Positions 1 to 7,147 of a stretch of DNA of 9,609 nucleotides are shown piece by piece. The notes under the pieces are model-generated. The model saw only the letters and a program-made list of their open reading frames with translations, ran no database searches and was not told where the DNA came from. The DNA is from Gammaproteobacteria bacterium. GTDB taxonomy: Bacteria; Pseudomonadota; Gammaproteobacteria; UBA9214. The stretch is taken from contig JAOUCV010000059.1 of assembly GCA_029859555.1 (NCBI GenBank), positions 1 to 9,609 on the forward strand, written 5' to 3'. Each line of letters opens with the position of its first letter. The stretch's first letter is position 1. Made by a program: the position numbers and the translations under genes.

Positions 1-642
1 TGCCATCCAGTCCGGCATTTCAGAAATGCTGTCCAGGCAGACCAGCGGCGCATGCCGGTTAAGTCGATCAGCTGAATGTACACCTGAACGCACTGCAACC
101 TTGGCAACACCGGCATTGGTCGCCATTTCCATATCATATTCGGTATCACCCACCATTATCGTCTCTTCGGGAAGAACATCCAGTGCCTCCATCAAATCGA
201 ATAACATTTGCGGATGCGGCTTGGAAAGTGCCTCATCGGAACAGCGTGTTGCGTGAAAATAGCTGTCCAGGCCGGTATCGTTCAAGACGCGATCCAGCCC
301 TCGCCGTGCCTTGCCGGTTGCAACGCCCAGCAAGAAATTCTGTTCCCTGACAGCATCCAGCATCGGTCGAACGCCCGCAAACAGCAGTGAACTTTCAGAC
401 TGAAACCAGTGACTCCGGTAAGCCTCGACAAATGCCTGGTGAAACTGCTGGTCACGTCCGGGCACCAGCGTGTCGATTGCCTCACGCAGACCAAGACCGA
501 TTATATTACTGACGGTCGCATCACTCATCGGTTCAAGATCAAGATCCGCAGCTGCAGCATGGATACAGGAGACGATCTGCGACTCGGAATCCATCAACGT
601 GCCGTCCCAGTCAAAAACAATAAATTTTATAGCTGTGTTCAT
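1..642 (-). CDS. HAD-superfamily phosphatase, phosphoglycolate-phosphatase-like (3' end cut by window)
   Basis: This is a haloacid dehalogenase-type phosphohydrolase of subfamily IA, probably a cytoplasmic small-molecule phosphatase; its substrate cannot be read from sequence. It spans 214 codons with no stop before the window edge. Motif I is FDWDGTLMDS, with nucleophile D11 and acid/base D13. An alpha-helical cap follows (about residues 18-85). Motif II is the Thr in GVATGK (T109), motif III is K141 in SKPHP, and motif IV is GDTEYD (D166, D170). The start is ATG at 642: an in-frame TAA lies only two codons upstream, at 649-651, and no strong Shine-Dalgarno is visible. Relatives are about 220 residues long, so only a few are missing. 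It lies 61 bases downstream of rluC on the same strand and is probably cotranscribed. Pseudomonas carries a similar hydrolase next to rluC, as I recall. The family call is firm; the substrate is unknown. Confidence 0.9.
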   Translation of the reverse strand, partial: MNTAIKFIVFDWDGTLMDSESQIVSCIHAAAADLDLEPMSDATVSNIIGLGLREAIDTLVPGRDQQFHQAFVEAYRSHWFQSESSLLFAGVRPMLDAVREQNFLLGVATGKARRGLDRVLNDTGLDSYFHATRCSDEALSKPHPQMLFDLMEALDVLPEETIMVGDTEYDMEMATNAGVAKVAVRSGVHSADRLNRHAPLVCLDSISEMPDWMA

Positions 643-703
643 TAACAGTTACCGTTTTCTCAACTTGCATTTGTGCGCTGTGACACAAGCTTGCATAAGA
701 CAA

Positions 704-1648
704 TTACGATTCCAGATGCCCCAGTACAGCCCTGGCATTTTCATCCAGCGGCGAGCTGACGGTGATGACCTGATCATCGTAGGGATCGACAAATTCAATC
801 ATATGCGCATGTAACAACATGCGCCGCAAACCGACAGCCCGCATGCTGCGATTGAATTGTTCATCCCCATACTTCTGGTCTCCTGCCAGCGGGTGCCCGA
901 TATGCTGGCCATGCACCCTGATCTGATGGGTCCTGCCGGTTTTCAGCTCGACTTCCACAAGGCTGCTATCCTGGTAAACGGAGACCGGCCTGAAAATACT
1001 GATCGCCCGCTTGCCCTCGGGATCGACGCTCACCATTCGCTCGCCACCACGTAGCTGATTTTTACGCAATGGCACATCCACGGTCCGCTTGCTGCCTTGC
1101 CACTGACCATCCACCAGCGCCAGGTAGAGCTTTTTGACCTGGCCTTGCTGCAATTGTTCATGGAATGCACGCAAAAAACTGCGTCGCTTGGCTATCACCA
1201 GGCAACCCGATGTTTCACGGTCAAGTCGATGCCCGAGCTCCAGGTAAGGCGCCGTGGCACGCCCTGCCCGCAGCGCCTCGATAATGCCGTAACTCAGACC
1301 ACTGCCGCCATGTACCGCGATACCCGGTGGCTTGTTGATTACCAGCAGACGCGGGTTCTCGAACAAAATATGCTGTTCCAGATCAATACCCGGCACCTGC
1401 CCCGGCTTTGATTCAGAGACTCGGACTGGCGGAATGCGCACGGTATCGCCGGCACGCACCTTGTACTGGGCACGGATACGGCCGCTATTCACGCGCACCT
1501 CGCCGCGACGCAGGATGCGATAGATATGGCTTTTCGGAACGCCCTTGAGATAACGCGCCAAAAAATTGTCTATACGCTGCCCGGCCTCATCCTCGGATAC
1601 ATTAACCTTGCGGACCTTGGGGAAGCTTTTTGTGTTTGGCTGGCTCAT
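704..1648 (-). CDS. rluC: Ribosomal large subunit pseudouridine synthase C
   Basis: RluC-type enzymes convert uridines in 23S rRNA to pseudouridine; E. coli RluC acts at 955, 2504 and 2580. The protein is 314 residues if started at ATG 1648. An S4 RNA-binding domain covers about residues 14-75, with the typical AGQRIDNFLAR start and the RILRRGEVRVN region. The RluA-family catalytic domain follows. Its signature HRLDRETSG places the catalytic Asp at D143 (E. coli D144), and the GRTHQIRVH motif lies near 238-246. The frame can be extended to a TTG at 1657 (three more residues), but ATG is preferred; neither start has a clear Shine-Dalgarno. It is divergent from rne, the arrangement seen in E. 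coli and Pseudomonas, and this supports RluC over RluD. The S4 domain, catalytic motif and context agree. Confidence 0.95.
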   Translation of the reverse strand: MSQPNTKSFPKVRKVNVSEDEAGQRIDNFLARYLKGVPKSHIYRILRRGEVRVNSGRIRAQYKVRAGDTVRIPPVRVSESKPGQVPGIDLEQHILFENPRLLVINKPPGIAVHGGSGLSYGIIEALRAGRATAPYLELGHRLDRETSGCLVIAKRRSFLRAFHEQLQQGQVKKLYLALVDGQWQGSKRTVDVPLRKNQLRGGERMVSVDPEGKRAISIFRPVSVYQDSSLVEVELKTGRTHQIRVHGQHIGHPLAGDQKYGDEQFNRSMRAVGLRRMLLHAHMIEFVDPYDDQVITVSSPLDENARAVLGHLES

Positions 1649-1717
1649 CAGTTGCAATAATGACTTGAACAGCTGCGAATTCTACAGCGTTTCATGCGCT
1701 TGTATTACCTGTCGCGT

Positions 1718-1746
1718 TTGCGGGTATAGAGCAAGGTTGTTATAGT
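1718..1746 (+). promoter_or_regulatory. Probable sigma70 promoter for rne
   Basis: A -35-like TTGCGG lies at 1718-1723. After a 17-base spacer comes a good -10 box, TATAGT, at 1741-1746 (5 of 6 matches to consensus). Transcription would begin near 1753, giving rne a leader of about 300 bases, comparable to the long autoregulatory leader of E. coli rne. The -35 is weak (3 of 6), so the call rests on the -10, the ideal spacing and the position just before a hairpin. It has not been tested. Confidence 0.45.
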
Positions 1747-1751
1747 GCCGC

Positions 1752-1860
1752 CTCGGTATACTCTTTATATGACAAGAGAGATTACCGAGCACCCATTTTT
1801 ACTGGAGGTGTTGGCCGTATCTACTGGCCGACAATCTTCATAACTGTCAGCATTATGCTG
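1752..1860 (+). promoter_or_regulatory. Structured 5' leader of rne: three successive hairpins
   Basis: Three inverted repeats follow one another. Hairpin A pairs CTCGGTA (1752-1758) with TACCGAG (1783-1789), with an inner CTCTT/AAGAG stem at 1761-1765 and 1774-1778. Hairpin B pairs TGTTGGCC (1809-1816) with GGCCGACA (1826-1833), eight pairs including one G-U. Hairpin C is CAGCA-TTA-TGCTG (1848-1860). E. coli RNase E represses its own mRNA through stem-loops in the rne 5' UTR, so a similar role is inferred here from position and structure only. I could not compare it with the known rne leader family. The remaining leader (1861-2049) contains an A/T-rich stretch and no convincing ORF. Confidence 0.5.
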
Positions 1861-2049
1861 TAAATCAATAAATTATATAAACAACAATCGCTCCCATGTT
1901 TAACGTACAGCATTATATTTCAGCCCTTATTTCCTGCATGTTCCGTGTGATAGGCATTTCCGTGCCGGTCTTGCAATACGCCACGGCGGGAACAGGCCAG
2001 GCACACTGCTGTGTCCGTAATCAGGTCGAGCGACAGAGAGACAAAACAC

Positions 2050-4554
2050 ATGAAAAGAATGCTCATCAATACCACGCAGCCAGAAGAGCTGCGTGTGGCC
2101 ATGGTCGATGGCCAGAAACTTTACGATCTTGATATAGAGGTACCTTCACGCGGTCAGAAAAAATCCAACGTTTACAAGGGCAAGATTACCCGCATTGAGC
2201 CCAGTCTCGAAGCGGCCTTTGTTGATTACGGCGGAAACCGTCACGGCTTTCTGCCACTGAAAGAAATTTCCCGCAGCTACTTCAGCGATTCCGCCAAGAA
2301 TTCGTCAGGCCGTCTCAGCATCAAGGATGCACTCAAGGAAGGTCAGGAACTGATCGTTCAGGTAGAAAAAGAAGAACGCGGCAACAAGGGGGCAGCCCTC
2401 ACAACCTTCATCAGTCTTGCCGGACGCTACATGGTGCTGATGCCGAATAACCCGCGTGCCGGCGGTGTCTCCCGGCGTATCCAGGGTGATGACAGGGATC
2501 TTGTACGCGACGCCATGAGCGCCATGGACATCCCCCAGGATATGGGCATGATCGTGCGCACTGCAGGCATCGGACGTAACAGTGAAGAGCTGCAGTGGGA
2601 TCTGGATTATCTTGTGCATCTCTGGCAGGTCATCAAGGAATCCTCGGAAGAGCGACCTTCACCGTTCCTCATCTACCAGGAAAGCAACGTCATTATCCGT
2701 GCGCTGCGTGACTACCTGCGTACCGAAATCTCGGAAATACTGATCGACAGCCAGGAAGTCTATGACACGGCCCATGAGTTTATGGAGCGGGTCATGCCAC
2801 ACAACCTGCCCAAGCTGAAGCTTTACCAGGATACCGTTCCCCTGTTCAATCGCTACCAGATTGAATCGCAGATCGAGTCAGCCTTCCAGCGGGAAGTCTC
2901 CCTGCCTTCCGGTGGTGCCATCGTTATTGATCACACCGAGGCGCTGATTTCCATCGATATCAACTCTGCCCGCGCCACCAAGGGCAGTGATATTGAAGAG
3001 ACCGCGCTAAATACCAACCTCGAGTCTGCCGACGAGATCGCCCGACAGCTGCGGTTACGCGACCTCGGCGGCCTGGTGGTCATCGATTTCATCGACATGC
3101 AGCCGGCACGCCACCAGCGTGAAGTCGAGAACCGTCTGCGCGAGGCACTGAAAATGGACCGGGCCCGTGTACAAATCGGCCGCATCTCCAGGTTCGGACT
3201 ACTGGAGATGTCACGCCAGCGTCTGCGTCCATCACTGGGGGAATCCAGCCAGATTGTCTGCCCGCGATGCACCGGCCAGGGCACCATTCGCGGCGTCGAA
3301 TCGCTGTCGCTTTCGGTACTCAGAATCATCGAAGAAGAAGTCATGAAAGACAATACGCTGCGTGTTGTTGCCCATGTGCCCGTTGATGTCGGAACCTATC
3401 TGCTTAACGAAAAACGTGATCTTCTCGGGGAACTTGAAGCCCGCCACAAGATTTCCGTGATGCTGATTCCGTCGCCTTCTCTGGAAACTCCCAGTTATGA
3501 CGTACAACGCATTCGTAAAGATGAATCAATCAGTGAACCGATATCTGCCAGCTACAAAATGGCGAAAGCCGCGGCTGAACCGGAAACTGCAGCGGCATTA
3601 CCGGGTGAAAAGCCCGGTCCTGAAGTGCCCGCTGTCAGGTCAGTAAAACCGTCTGCACCGGCACCCGCCCCAACGGCCCCGGCGGTAACCGAAACAGTGG
3701 CCAAACCAGGTCTGCTGAAACGCCTGTTCGCCAGTCTGTTCGGCGGCGGTGAAGATACCAAACCGCAAAAGAAAGCCCGGCCACAGCAGCGCAAACCGGC
3801 AAACCGGGGACAACGCAGCGGCAATGACCGCAACCGCCGCAGACAATCACAGGGCAATCGTCGGCCTGCCAACAAGCCAGCCTCCGGCCAGCAGCAAGGT
3901 GGTCAACGGCGTGCTCCAGGCAACAAGCCAGCCTCCGGCAAGCAGCAAGGTGGTCAACGGCGTACTGCAGCCAACAAACCCAAGGCGAATCAGGGTCAAA
4001 CACAATCACAACCAAAGGAAGAAGCCAGTCAAACAACCGGCAATCAGCAGGAGAGAAGCGAGGCCGGTAATCAACCGAAACAGGGCTCAAGGCGTGGTCG
4101 GCGTGGCGGGCGCAGACGTTCATCGGGTCAGAACCGCAATGCCAACAAGCCGAACCAGGCAGCTGCTGGCAACGAGGTACAAAATAAACCTGAGACCGAT
4201 GGCAACAAGCAACCGGCAAGTGAAGGTGCCATCAACAACCCGCAGGGCAGTACCAGTAATGTGAAGCCACATTCAGATAACCGGGGTAATCAGACGGATA
4301 CTTCTGCGACCAGCAGCGCCACAGCCGCGATGGCCCCGCAAAGTCAGCCAAAACCCTCGACAGGCGGCGCTGCCACAGCAACGCCCGTGCAGCCAAACCA
4401 GCCAAAACCCTCGACAGGCGGCGCTGCCACAGCAACACCCGCGCAGCCAAACCAGCCAAAACCGGCGGCGGCTGCTGATACAGCTGCCGGCGGACAACAG
4501 TCAACAGGTACCACTAACACCGCAGCCAAAACCGAGAAGGCAGCTTCGGAATAA
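2050..4554 (+). CDS. rne: Ribonuclease E
   Basis: This is the endoribonuclease that starts most mRNA decay and processes rRNA and tRNA precursors; it is usually membrane-associated and scaffolds the degradosome. The protein is 834 residues from ATG 2050. This start gives the conserved MKRMLIN opening and has a purine-rich AGAGAGA (2035-2041) eight bases upstream. The S1 RNA-binding domain lies at about 35-120 (F57, F67). The 5'-sensor motif IVRTAG is near 168-173. The DNase-I-like catalytic core contains D303 (SIDINS) and D346 (VIDFIDM). The zinc-link CPRC has C404 and C407, which dimerise the enzyme. The catalytic half ends near 495. An Ala/Pro linker leads to an amphipathic helix at 553-564, then a 270-residue Arg/Lys- then Gln/Pro/Thr/Ala-rich tail with tandem repeats. 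E. coli RNase E is 1061 residues, so this scaffold is short. I see no recognisable RhlB, enolase or PNPase docking motif. Confidence 0.98.
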   Translation: MKRMLINTTQPEELRVAMVDGQKLYDLDIEVPSRGQKKSNVYKGKITRIEPSLEAAFVDYGGNRHGFLPLKEISRSYFSDSAKNSSGRLSIKDALKEGQELIVQVEKEERGNKGAALTTFISLAGRYMVLMPNNPRAGGVSRRIQGDDRDLVRDAMSAMDIPQDMGMIVRTAGIGRNSEELQWDLDYLVHLWQVIKESSEERPSPFLIYQESNVIIRALRDYLRTEISEILIDSQEVYDTAHEFMERVMPHNLPKLKLYQDTVPLFNRYQIESQIESAFQREVSLPSGGAIVIDHTEALISIDINSARATKGSDIEETALNTNLESADEIARQLRLRDLGGLVVIDFIDMQPARHQREVENRLREALKMDRARVQIGRISRFGLLEMSRQRLRPSLGESSQIVCPRCTGQGTIRGVESLSLSVLRIIEEEVMKDNTLRVVAHVPVDVGTYLLNEKRDLLGELEARHKISVMLIPSPSLETPSYDVQRIRKDESISEPISASYKMAKAAAEPETAAALPGEKPGPEVPAVRSVKPSAPAPAPTAPAVTETVAKPGLLKRLFASLFGGGEDTKPQKKARPQQRKPANRGQRSGNDRNRRRQSQGNRRPANKPASGQQQGGQRRAPGNKPASGKQQGGQRRTAANKPKANQGQTQSQPKEEASQTTGNQQERSEAGNQPKQGSRRGRRGGRRRSSGQNRNANKPNQAAAGNEVQNKPETDGNKQPASEGAINNPQGSTSNVKPHSDNRGNQTDTSATSSATAAMAPQSQPKPSTGGAATATPVQPNQPKPSTGGAATATPAQPNQPKPAAAADTAAGGQQSTGTTNTAAKTEKAASE
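3706..3741 (+). other. Putative membrane-targeting amphipathic helix of RNase E
   Basis: Residues 553-564 read [12 protein letters not shown]. Leu and Phe fall on one face while Lys and Arg sit on the other, between a Pro/Ala linker and a Gly/charged stretch. E. coli RNase E has a membrane-binding helix (segment A) around residues 565-585, directly after the catalytic half, so position and character match. The function is inferred. Confidence 0.6.
3871..3972 (+). repeat. Tandem 51-base in-frame duplication inside rne
   Basis: Two copies begin at 3871 and 3922, 17 codons apart. They encode [17 protein letters not shown] and [17 protein letters not shown]. The first 42 bases or so of each unit differ at only one position, and the divergence is concentrated at the 3' end of the unit. 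The reading frame is kept, so only the length of the Gln/Arg-rich RNA-binding-like tail changes. Confidence 0.9.
4345..4463 (+). repeat. Tandem 54-base in-frame repeat inside rne (two full copies plus a partial third)
   Basis: Units start at 4345 and 4399, with a partial third from 4453. They encode [18 protein letters not shown], the same with A for V, then QPKP running into an Ala-rich end. The two full copies differ at only a couple of bases, including a synonymous acg/aca change, which suggests recent duplication by slippage or unequal exchange. The repeats lie in the terminal, uncharged part of the RNase E tail. Confidence 0.92.
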
Positions 4555-4562
4555 GCCTGGTA

Positions 4563-5054
4563 TCAGAGGCCGTGCTGCTGGCGTATATCTGCCAGCAGCC
4601 CTTCTGAGGCCTCTTCAATTAAATCCAGTACCCGCTCAAAACCACTCGGACCTCCATAGTAGGGATCCGGCACTTCCCGGGTTAGAAGATCCGGTGCAAA
4701 TTCAAGGAACAAGCGTAACCGCGATCGCAGCTTGAGCGGGCAACTCGCTGCCAGTATTTCATAATTATCCCGATCCATGGCCAGCACGTAGTCAAACCTG
4801 TCAAAGTCATCCGGACTGACACGACGCGCCTGCTGGGAGCTGAGGTCAACGCCGCGCTGCAAGGCTGCAGCAGATGCACGCTCGTCAGGACGCTCACCAA
4901 TATGGTAGGCGTGCGTTCCGGCTGAATCGATTTCGATCAGATCTGCAAGCTTGTGCTGTTCAACCAGCCTCTCAAATACACCCTGCGCTGATGGTGAACG
5001 ACATATGTTACCCATGCACACAAATAGCACCGAAATAGTCATTTTATTATTCAA
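4563..5054 (-). CDS. ptpA: Low-molecular-weight protein tyrosine phosphatase
   Basis: This cytoplasmic phosphatase removes phosphate from tyrosine residues by a cysteinyl-phosphate mechanism. The active-site loop is VCMGNICRS (C13, R19 in CX5R). SAGTHAY (44-50) and AMDRDN (92-97) are family motifs, and the general-acid loop is DPYYGG (D130). The full length of 163 residues is close to the family's 145-160. The start is chosen as TTG at 5054 because GAGGA (5060-5064) sits five bases upstream of it. An ATG at 5042, four codons in, lacks a well-placed ribosome site but remains possible. The gene is convergent with rne (8-base gap) and 91 bases downstream of kdsB, and it has its own promoter. No tyrosine kinase or exopolysaccharide genes adjoin it, so its target is unknown. 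The symbol follows the Pseudomonas locus. Confidence 0.93.
   Translation of the reverse strand: MNNKMTISVLFVCMGNICRSPSAQGVFERLVEQHKLADLIEIDSAGTHAYHIGERPDERASAAALQRGVDLSSQQARRVSPDDFDRFDYVLAMDRDNYEILAASCPLKLRSRLRLFLEFAPDLLTREVPDPYYGGPSGFERVLDLIEEASEGLLADIRQQHGL
4565..4614. other. Strong compound hairpin at the rne/ptpA convergent junction
   Basis: An inner perfect 9-base inverted repeat, GCTGCTGGC (4574-4582) with GCCAGCAGC (4591-4599), is enclosed by an outer 7-base repeat, AGAGGCC (4565-4571) with GGCCTCT (4608-4614). It begins 11 bases after the rne stop and lies inside the last codons of ptpA. No T-run follows on either strand, so it is not a canonical intrinsic terminator. It could stabilise or define the 3' end of the rne transcript. 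Confidence 0.6.
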
Positions 5055-5093
5055 TTAATTCCTCGCCATTCCACAAGATCAGATGAAAAATAA

Positions 5094-5123
5094 ATTCTAG
5101 CGTTTCCGTACAATCATTATCAA
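5094..5123 (-). promoter_or_regulatory. Sigma70-type promoter for ptpA
   Basis: Reading the minus strand, TTGATA (5118-5123, 5 of 6) is followed by an 18-base spacer and TAGAAT (5094-5099, 5 of 6). Transcription would start near 5087, about 33 bases before the TTG start and just upstream of the GAGGA ribosome site. It is the best promoter match I found in the window and would let ptpA be expressed apart from the kdsB operon. Confidence 0.65.
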
Positions 5124-5145
5124 CACAGCCGTGACAGCTATCCTG

Positions 5146-5895
5146 TCAGGCTGACAATAATTTTTCAATGCGTTGCAAATCACTTTCGGTATCGACTCCA
5201 TGTCCCGGCATCTCGCTGGCAATGGCAACAAAGATCTTCAACCCATGCCACAAAACCCGCAACTGCTCGAGTTTCTCTGCACCTTCCAGCGGTGAAGGCT
5301 GGAGCTGCTGGTAACTCTTGAGAAAGCCGGCTCGGTAGGCGTACAAGCCGATATGGCGCAGGGAGGGTGGCACATCAGCAGTAAATGACGCATCACGTCG
5401 ACAGGGGATCGGTGCGCGACTGAAATACAGCGCGTAACCCGCATTATCCAGGACCACTTTTACGATATTCGGATCGGTGACCTCATCCGCCTGTTCTATC
5501 GGATAAGCCAGCGTGGCGACTGCTGCCTGGGGATGACCGGCGAGCCCTTCTGCAACCTGACGAATCAGGGCCGGGGGAAGTAACGGCTCATCCCCCTGCA
5601 CGTTGACAACGATGGACTGGTCATCCCAGGCCATTTGTTCGGCAACTTCGGCAAGCCTTTCTGTACCGGATTCGTGCGTCACAGACGTCATGCAGACGGT
5701 TGCACCAAAACCATTTGCCGCATCCTGGATACGCTGATCATCTGTCGCAACGATTACTTCATCCGCCCCGCTCTGCAGTGCCTGTTCATGCACATACTGC
5801 AACATCGGTCGACCGCCAATTTTCAGGAGCGGCTTGCCTGGCAAGCGGGTGGATGCATAACGTGCAGGAATGACAACCTTGAATTTGGTGTCCAT
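5146..5895 (-). CDS. kdsB: 3-deoxy-manno-octulosonate cytidylyltransferase (CMP-Kdo synthetase)
   Basis: This enzyme activates Kdo with CTP to give CMP-Kdo and pyrophosphate (EC 2.7.7.38), the sugar donor for the lipopolysaccharide inner core; it is cytosolic. The protein is 249 residues, a normal length. The nucleotide-binding loop [14 protein letters not shown] is at 10-23, SGTER at 76-80, VQGDEP at 99-104 (D102 expected to bind Mg), YFSRAPIP at 157-164, HIGLYAYR at 181-188 and GVDTESDL at 233-240 (D235, second Mg ligand). ATG 5895 gives the conserved [13 protein letters not shown] opening. It starts 11 bases after the ycaR-like stop and has only a weak ribosome site, suggesting translation coupled to the upstream gene. 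All key motifs are intact. Confidence 0.97.
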   Translation of the reverse strand: MDTKFKVVIPARYASTRLPGKPLLKIGGRPMLQYVHEQALQSGADEVIVATDDQRIQDAANGFGATVCMTSVTHESGTERLAEVAEQMAWDDQSIVVNVQGDEPLLPPALIRQVAEGLAGHPQAAVATLAYPIEQADEVTDPNIVKVVLDNAGYALYFSRAPIPCRRDASFTADVPPSLRHIGLYAYRAGFLKSYQQLQPSPLEGAEKLEQLRVLWHGLKIFVAIASEMPGHGVDTESDLQRIEKLLSA

Positions 5896-5906
5896 TAACG
5901 ATCGGC

Positions 5907-6086
5907 TCAGAGTTCCTGATCTGCCGGAATTTGCCGTGCCTCTTCTTCCAGCATGACCGGGATATCATCCTTGATCGGATAGGCCAGACGGTCGGGTTTG
6001 CATATCAGTTCGCCGGCTTCCTGGTCGTACACCAGGGGGCCTTTGCAAACCGGGCAAGCCAGTATATCCAGTAATTTTTTGTCCAC
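5907..6086 (-). CDS. ycaR: Trm112/YcaR-like small zinc-site protein
   Basis: This 59-residue protein belongs to the Trm112/YcaR (UPF0434) family. Its sequence is [17 protein letters not shown] at the start, with [13 protein letters not shown] and [12 protein letters not shown] further on. C11, C14 and C29 form a partial zinc-binding site, the same three-Cys pattern I recall from E. coli YcaR. Eukaryotic Trm112 activates methyltransferases; the bacterial role is unsettled. The start is GTG at 6086, supported by AGGAG (6093-6097) six bases upstream. It sits between lpxK (41-base gap) and kdsB (11-base gap) on the same strand, the conserved lpxK-ycaR-kdsB arrangement, so it is part of this operon. 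The family call is firm and the function open. Confidence 0.93.
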   Translation of the reverse strand: MDKKLLDILACPVCKGPLVYDQEAGELICKPDRLAYPIKDDIPVMLEEEARQIPADQEL

Positions 6087-6127
6087 GCTATACTCCTGAT
6101 AAGGTTACGGTCTTATGAAACCGCCGG

Positions 6128-7117
6128 CTAGGCATGCTCACCCGGCCTTGCTGGCAGCAGTTCGTCCAGGCGCTGGCAAAAATCTGCCGACATCTGCACT
6201 GTAACAGGTATATACCAGTCATTCTCACTGGCAAAGTAACGGCATTTTACCGCATCTTTTTCCGTCATGATGACTGGCTTGTCATCACCAAAACGAATAT
6301 CCGTCGCCGTGAATTTATAATGATCCGGAAACACATGTTTATCCAGCTGCATACCGTGCTGTTCGAGTGACTGGAAAAAACGTTCCGGATTACCTATTCC
6401 GGCGACGGCATGCACCGCCTGAGCGCGAAAATCGGCGAGGGGTCGCTTGATGCTGCTGTCCCTGAGGCTGTGCGCATCACCCGGACGCATTCGCATGACG
6501 TGTTCCTGGCCACTGCCCAGACCGTTTATGACAACAAGGTCAGCTTGCTTCAGGCGTTTGGCAGGCTCACGCATGGGGCCGGCAGGGATTAAGAAACCCG
6601 TACCGAAACGCCGGGTACCATCAATAACGATAATTTCGATATCCCTTTGCAGTGCGTAATGCTGCAGACCGTCATCGCTCAGTATGACATCACATTCACT
6701 GTGCTCGATCAGTGCCGTGGCAGTTGCCACCCGGTCTGGCCCGACAGCCATTGGACAGCCGGTCGCACCGGCCAGCAGCACGGCCTCGTCCCCCACCATG
6801 GCCGGATCACTGTCCGGCCGCACCTGCTGCGGCCAGCTGCCCGCCTTGCCGCCATAGCCACGTGAGATAATACCCGGGTGGTAGCCCTTTTCCTGCAGGT
6901 ATTCTGCCAGCCAGATAACCAGTGGCGTCTTGCCGGTTCCGCCCACAGTAATATTACCGATGATAATGACCGGCAGCGCGACACGCCGGCTGCGTAGCAG
7001 ACCGACCCGGTATGCGTTACGCCGTAACCAGACAACAATACGAAAAACCAGCGATAGCGGTGTTAGTAGCAACAGCCAGGGACTGCGCACATTCCAGTAG
7101 TGGTCCAGGCGCTTCAT
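6128..7117 (-). CDS. lpxK: Tetraacyldisaccharide 4'-kinase
   Basis: LpxK phosphorylates the 4' position of the tetraacyldisaccharide precursor to make lipid IVA (EC 2.7.1.130), at the inner face of the cytoplasmic membrane. The protein is 329 residues, the usual length. A hydrophobic N-terminal helix lies at about 13-30. The P-loop GNITVGGTGKT is at 54-64, followed by ISRGYGG (84-90), SDDGLQH (147-153), the IPAGPMREP stretch (177-185), FPDHYKF (263-269) and TEKDAVK (285-291). ATG 7117 is preceded by AGGGTGA, a fair ribosome site. It follows exbD after 30 bases and precedes the ycaR-like gene, so it probably belongs to one transcript with exbBD and kdsB. Nothing is missing. Confidence 0.97.
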   Translation of the reverse strand: MKRLDHYWNVRSPWLLLLTPLSLVFRIVVWLRRNAYRVGLLRSRRVALPVIIIGNITVGGTGKTPLVIWLAEYLQEKGYHPGIISRGYGGKAGSWPQQVRPDSDPAMVGDEAVLLAGATGCPMAVGPDRVATATALIEHSECDVILSDDGLQHYALQRDIEIIVIDGTRRFGTGFLIPAGPMREPAKRLKQADLVVINGLGSGQEHVMRMRPGDAHSLRDSSIKRPLADFRAQAVHAVAGIGNPERFFQSLEQHGMQLDKHVFPDHYKFTATDIRFGDDKPVIMTEKDAVKCRYFASENDWYIPVTVQMSADFCQRLDELLPARPGEHA

Positions 7118-7147
7118 TTCACCCTGAATGCCGGCAACAACAGACGG

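Noticed and set aside
2011..2049. Upstream GTG start for rne adding 13 residues
   Set aside because: The conserved family N-terminus begins exactly at ATG 2050 (MKRMLIN), which also makes the catalytic residue numbers match E. coli.
1896..2132. A 78-codon open frame in the rne leader that overlaps the rne start in another frame
   Set aside because: It has no Shine-Dalgarno before its ATG, no recognisable protein features, and it runs into rne coding sequence. A regulatory upstream ORF cannot be excluded but nothing supports it.
3635..4219. A 194-codon open frame on the minus strand opposite the rne tail, and a 171-codon plus-strand frame at 3749-4264
   Set aside because: Both are shadows of the low-complexity, G+C-rich repetitive rne tail. 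They have no recognisable motifs, and the rne frame is unbroken and clearly real.
5132..5156. Overlapping short inverted repeats (TGACAG/CTGTCA and TGTCA/TGACA) at the kdsB stop, with a T-run on the plus side
   Set aside because: Stems are only 5-6 pairs and the T-run is on the strand opposite to kdsB, where no plus-strand gene ends. It is not convincing as a terminator.
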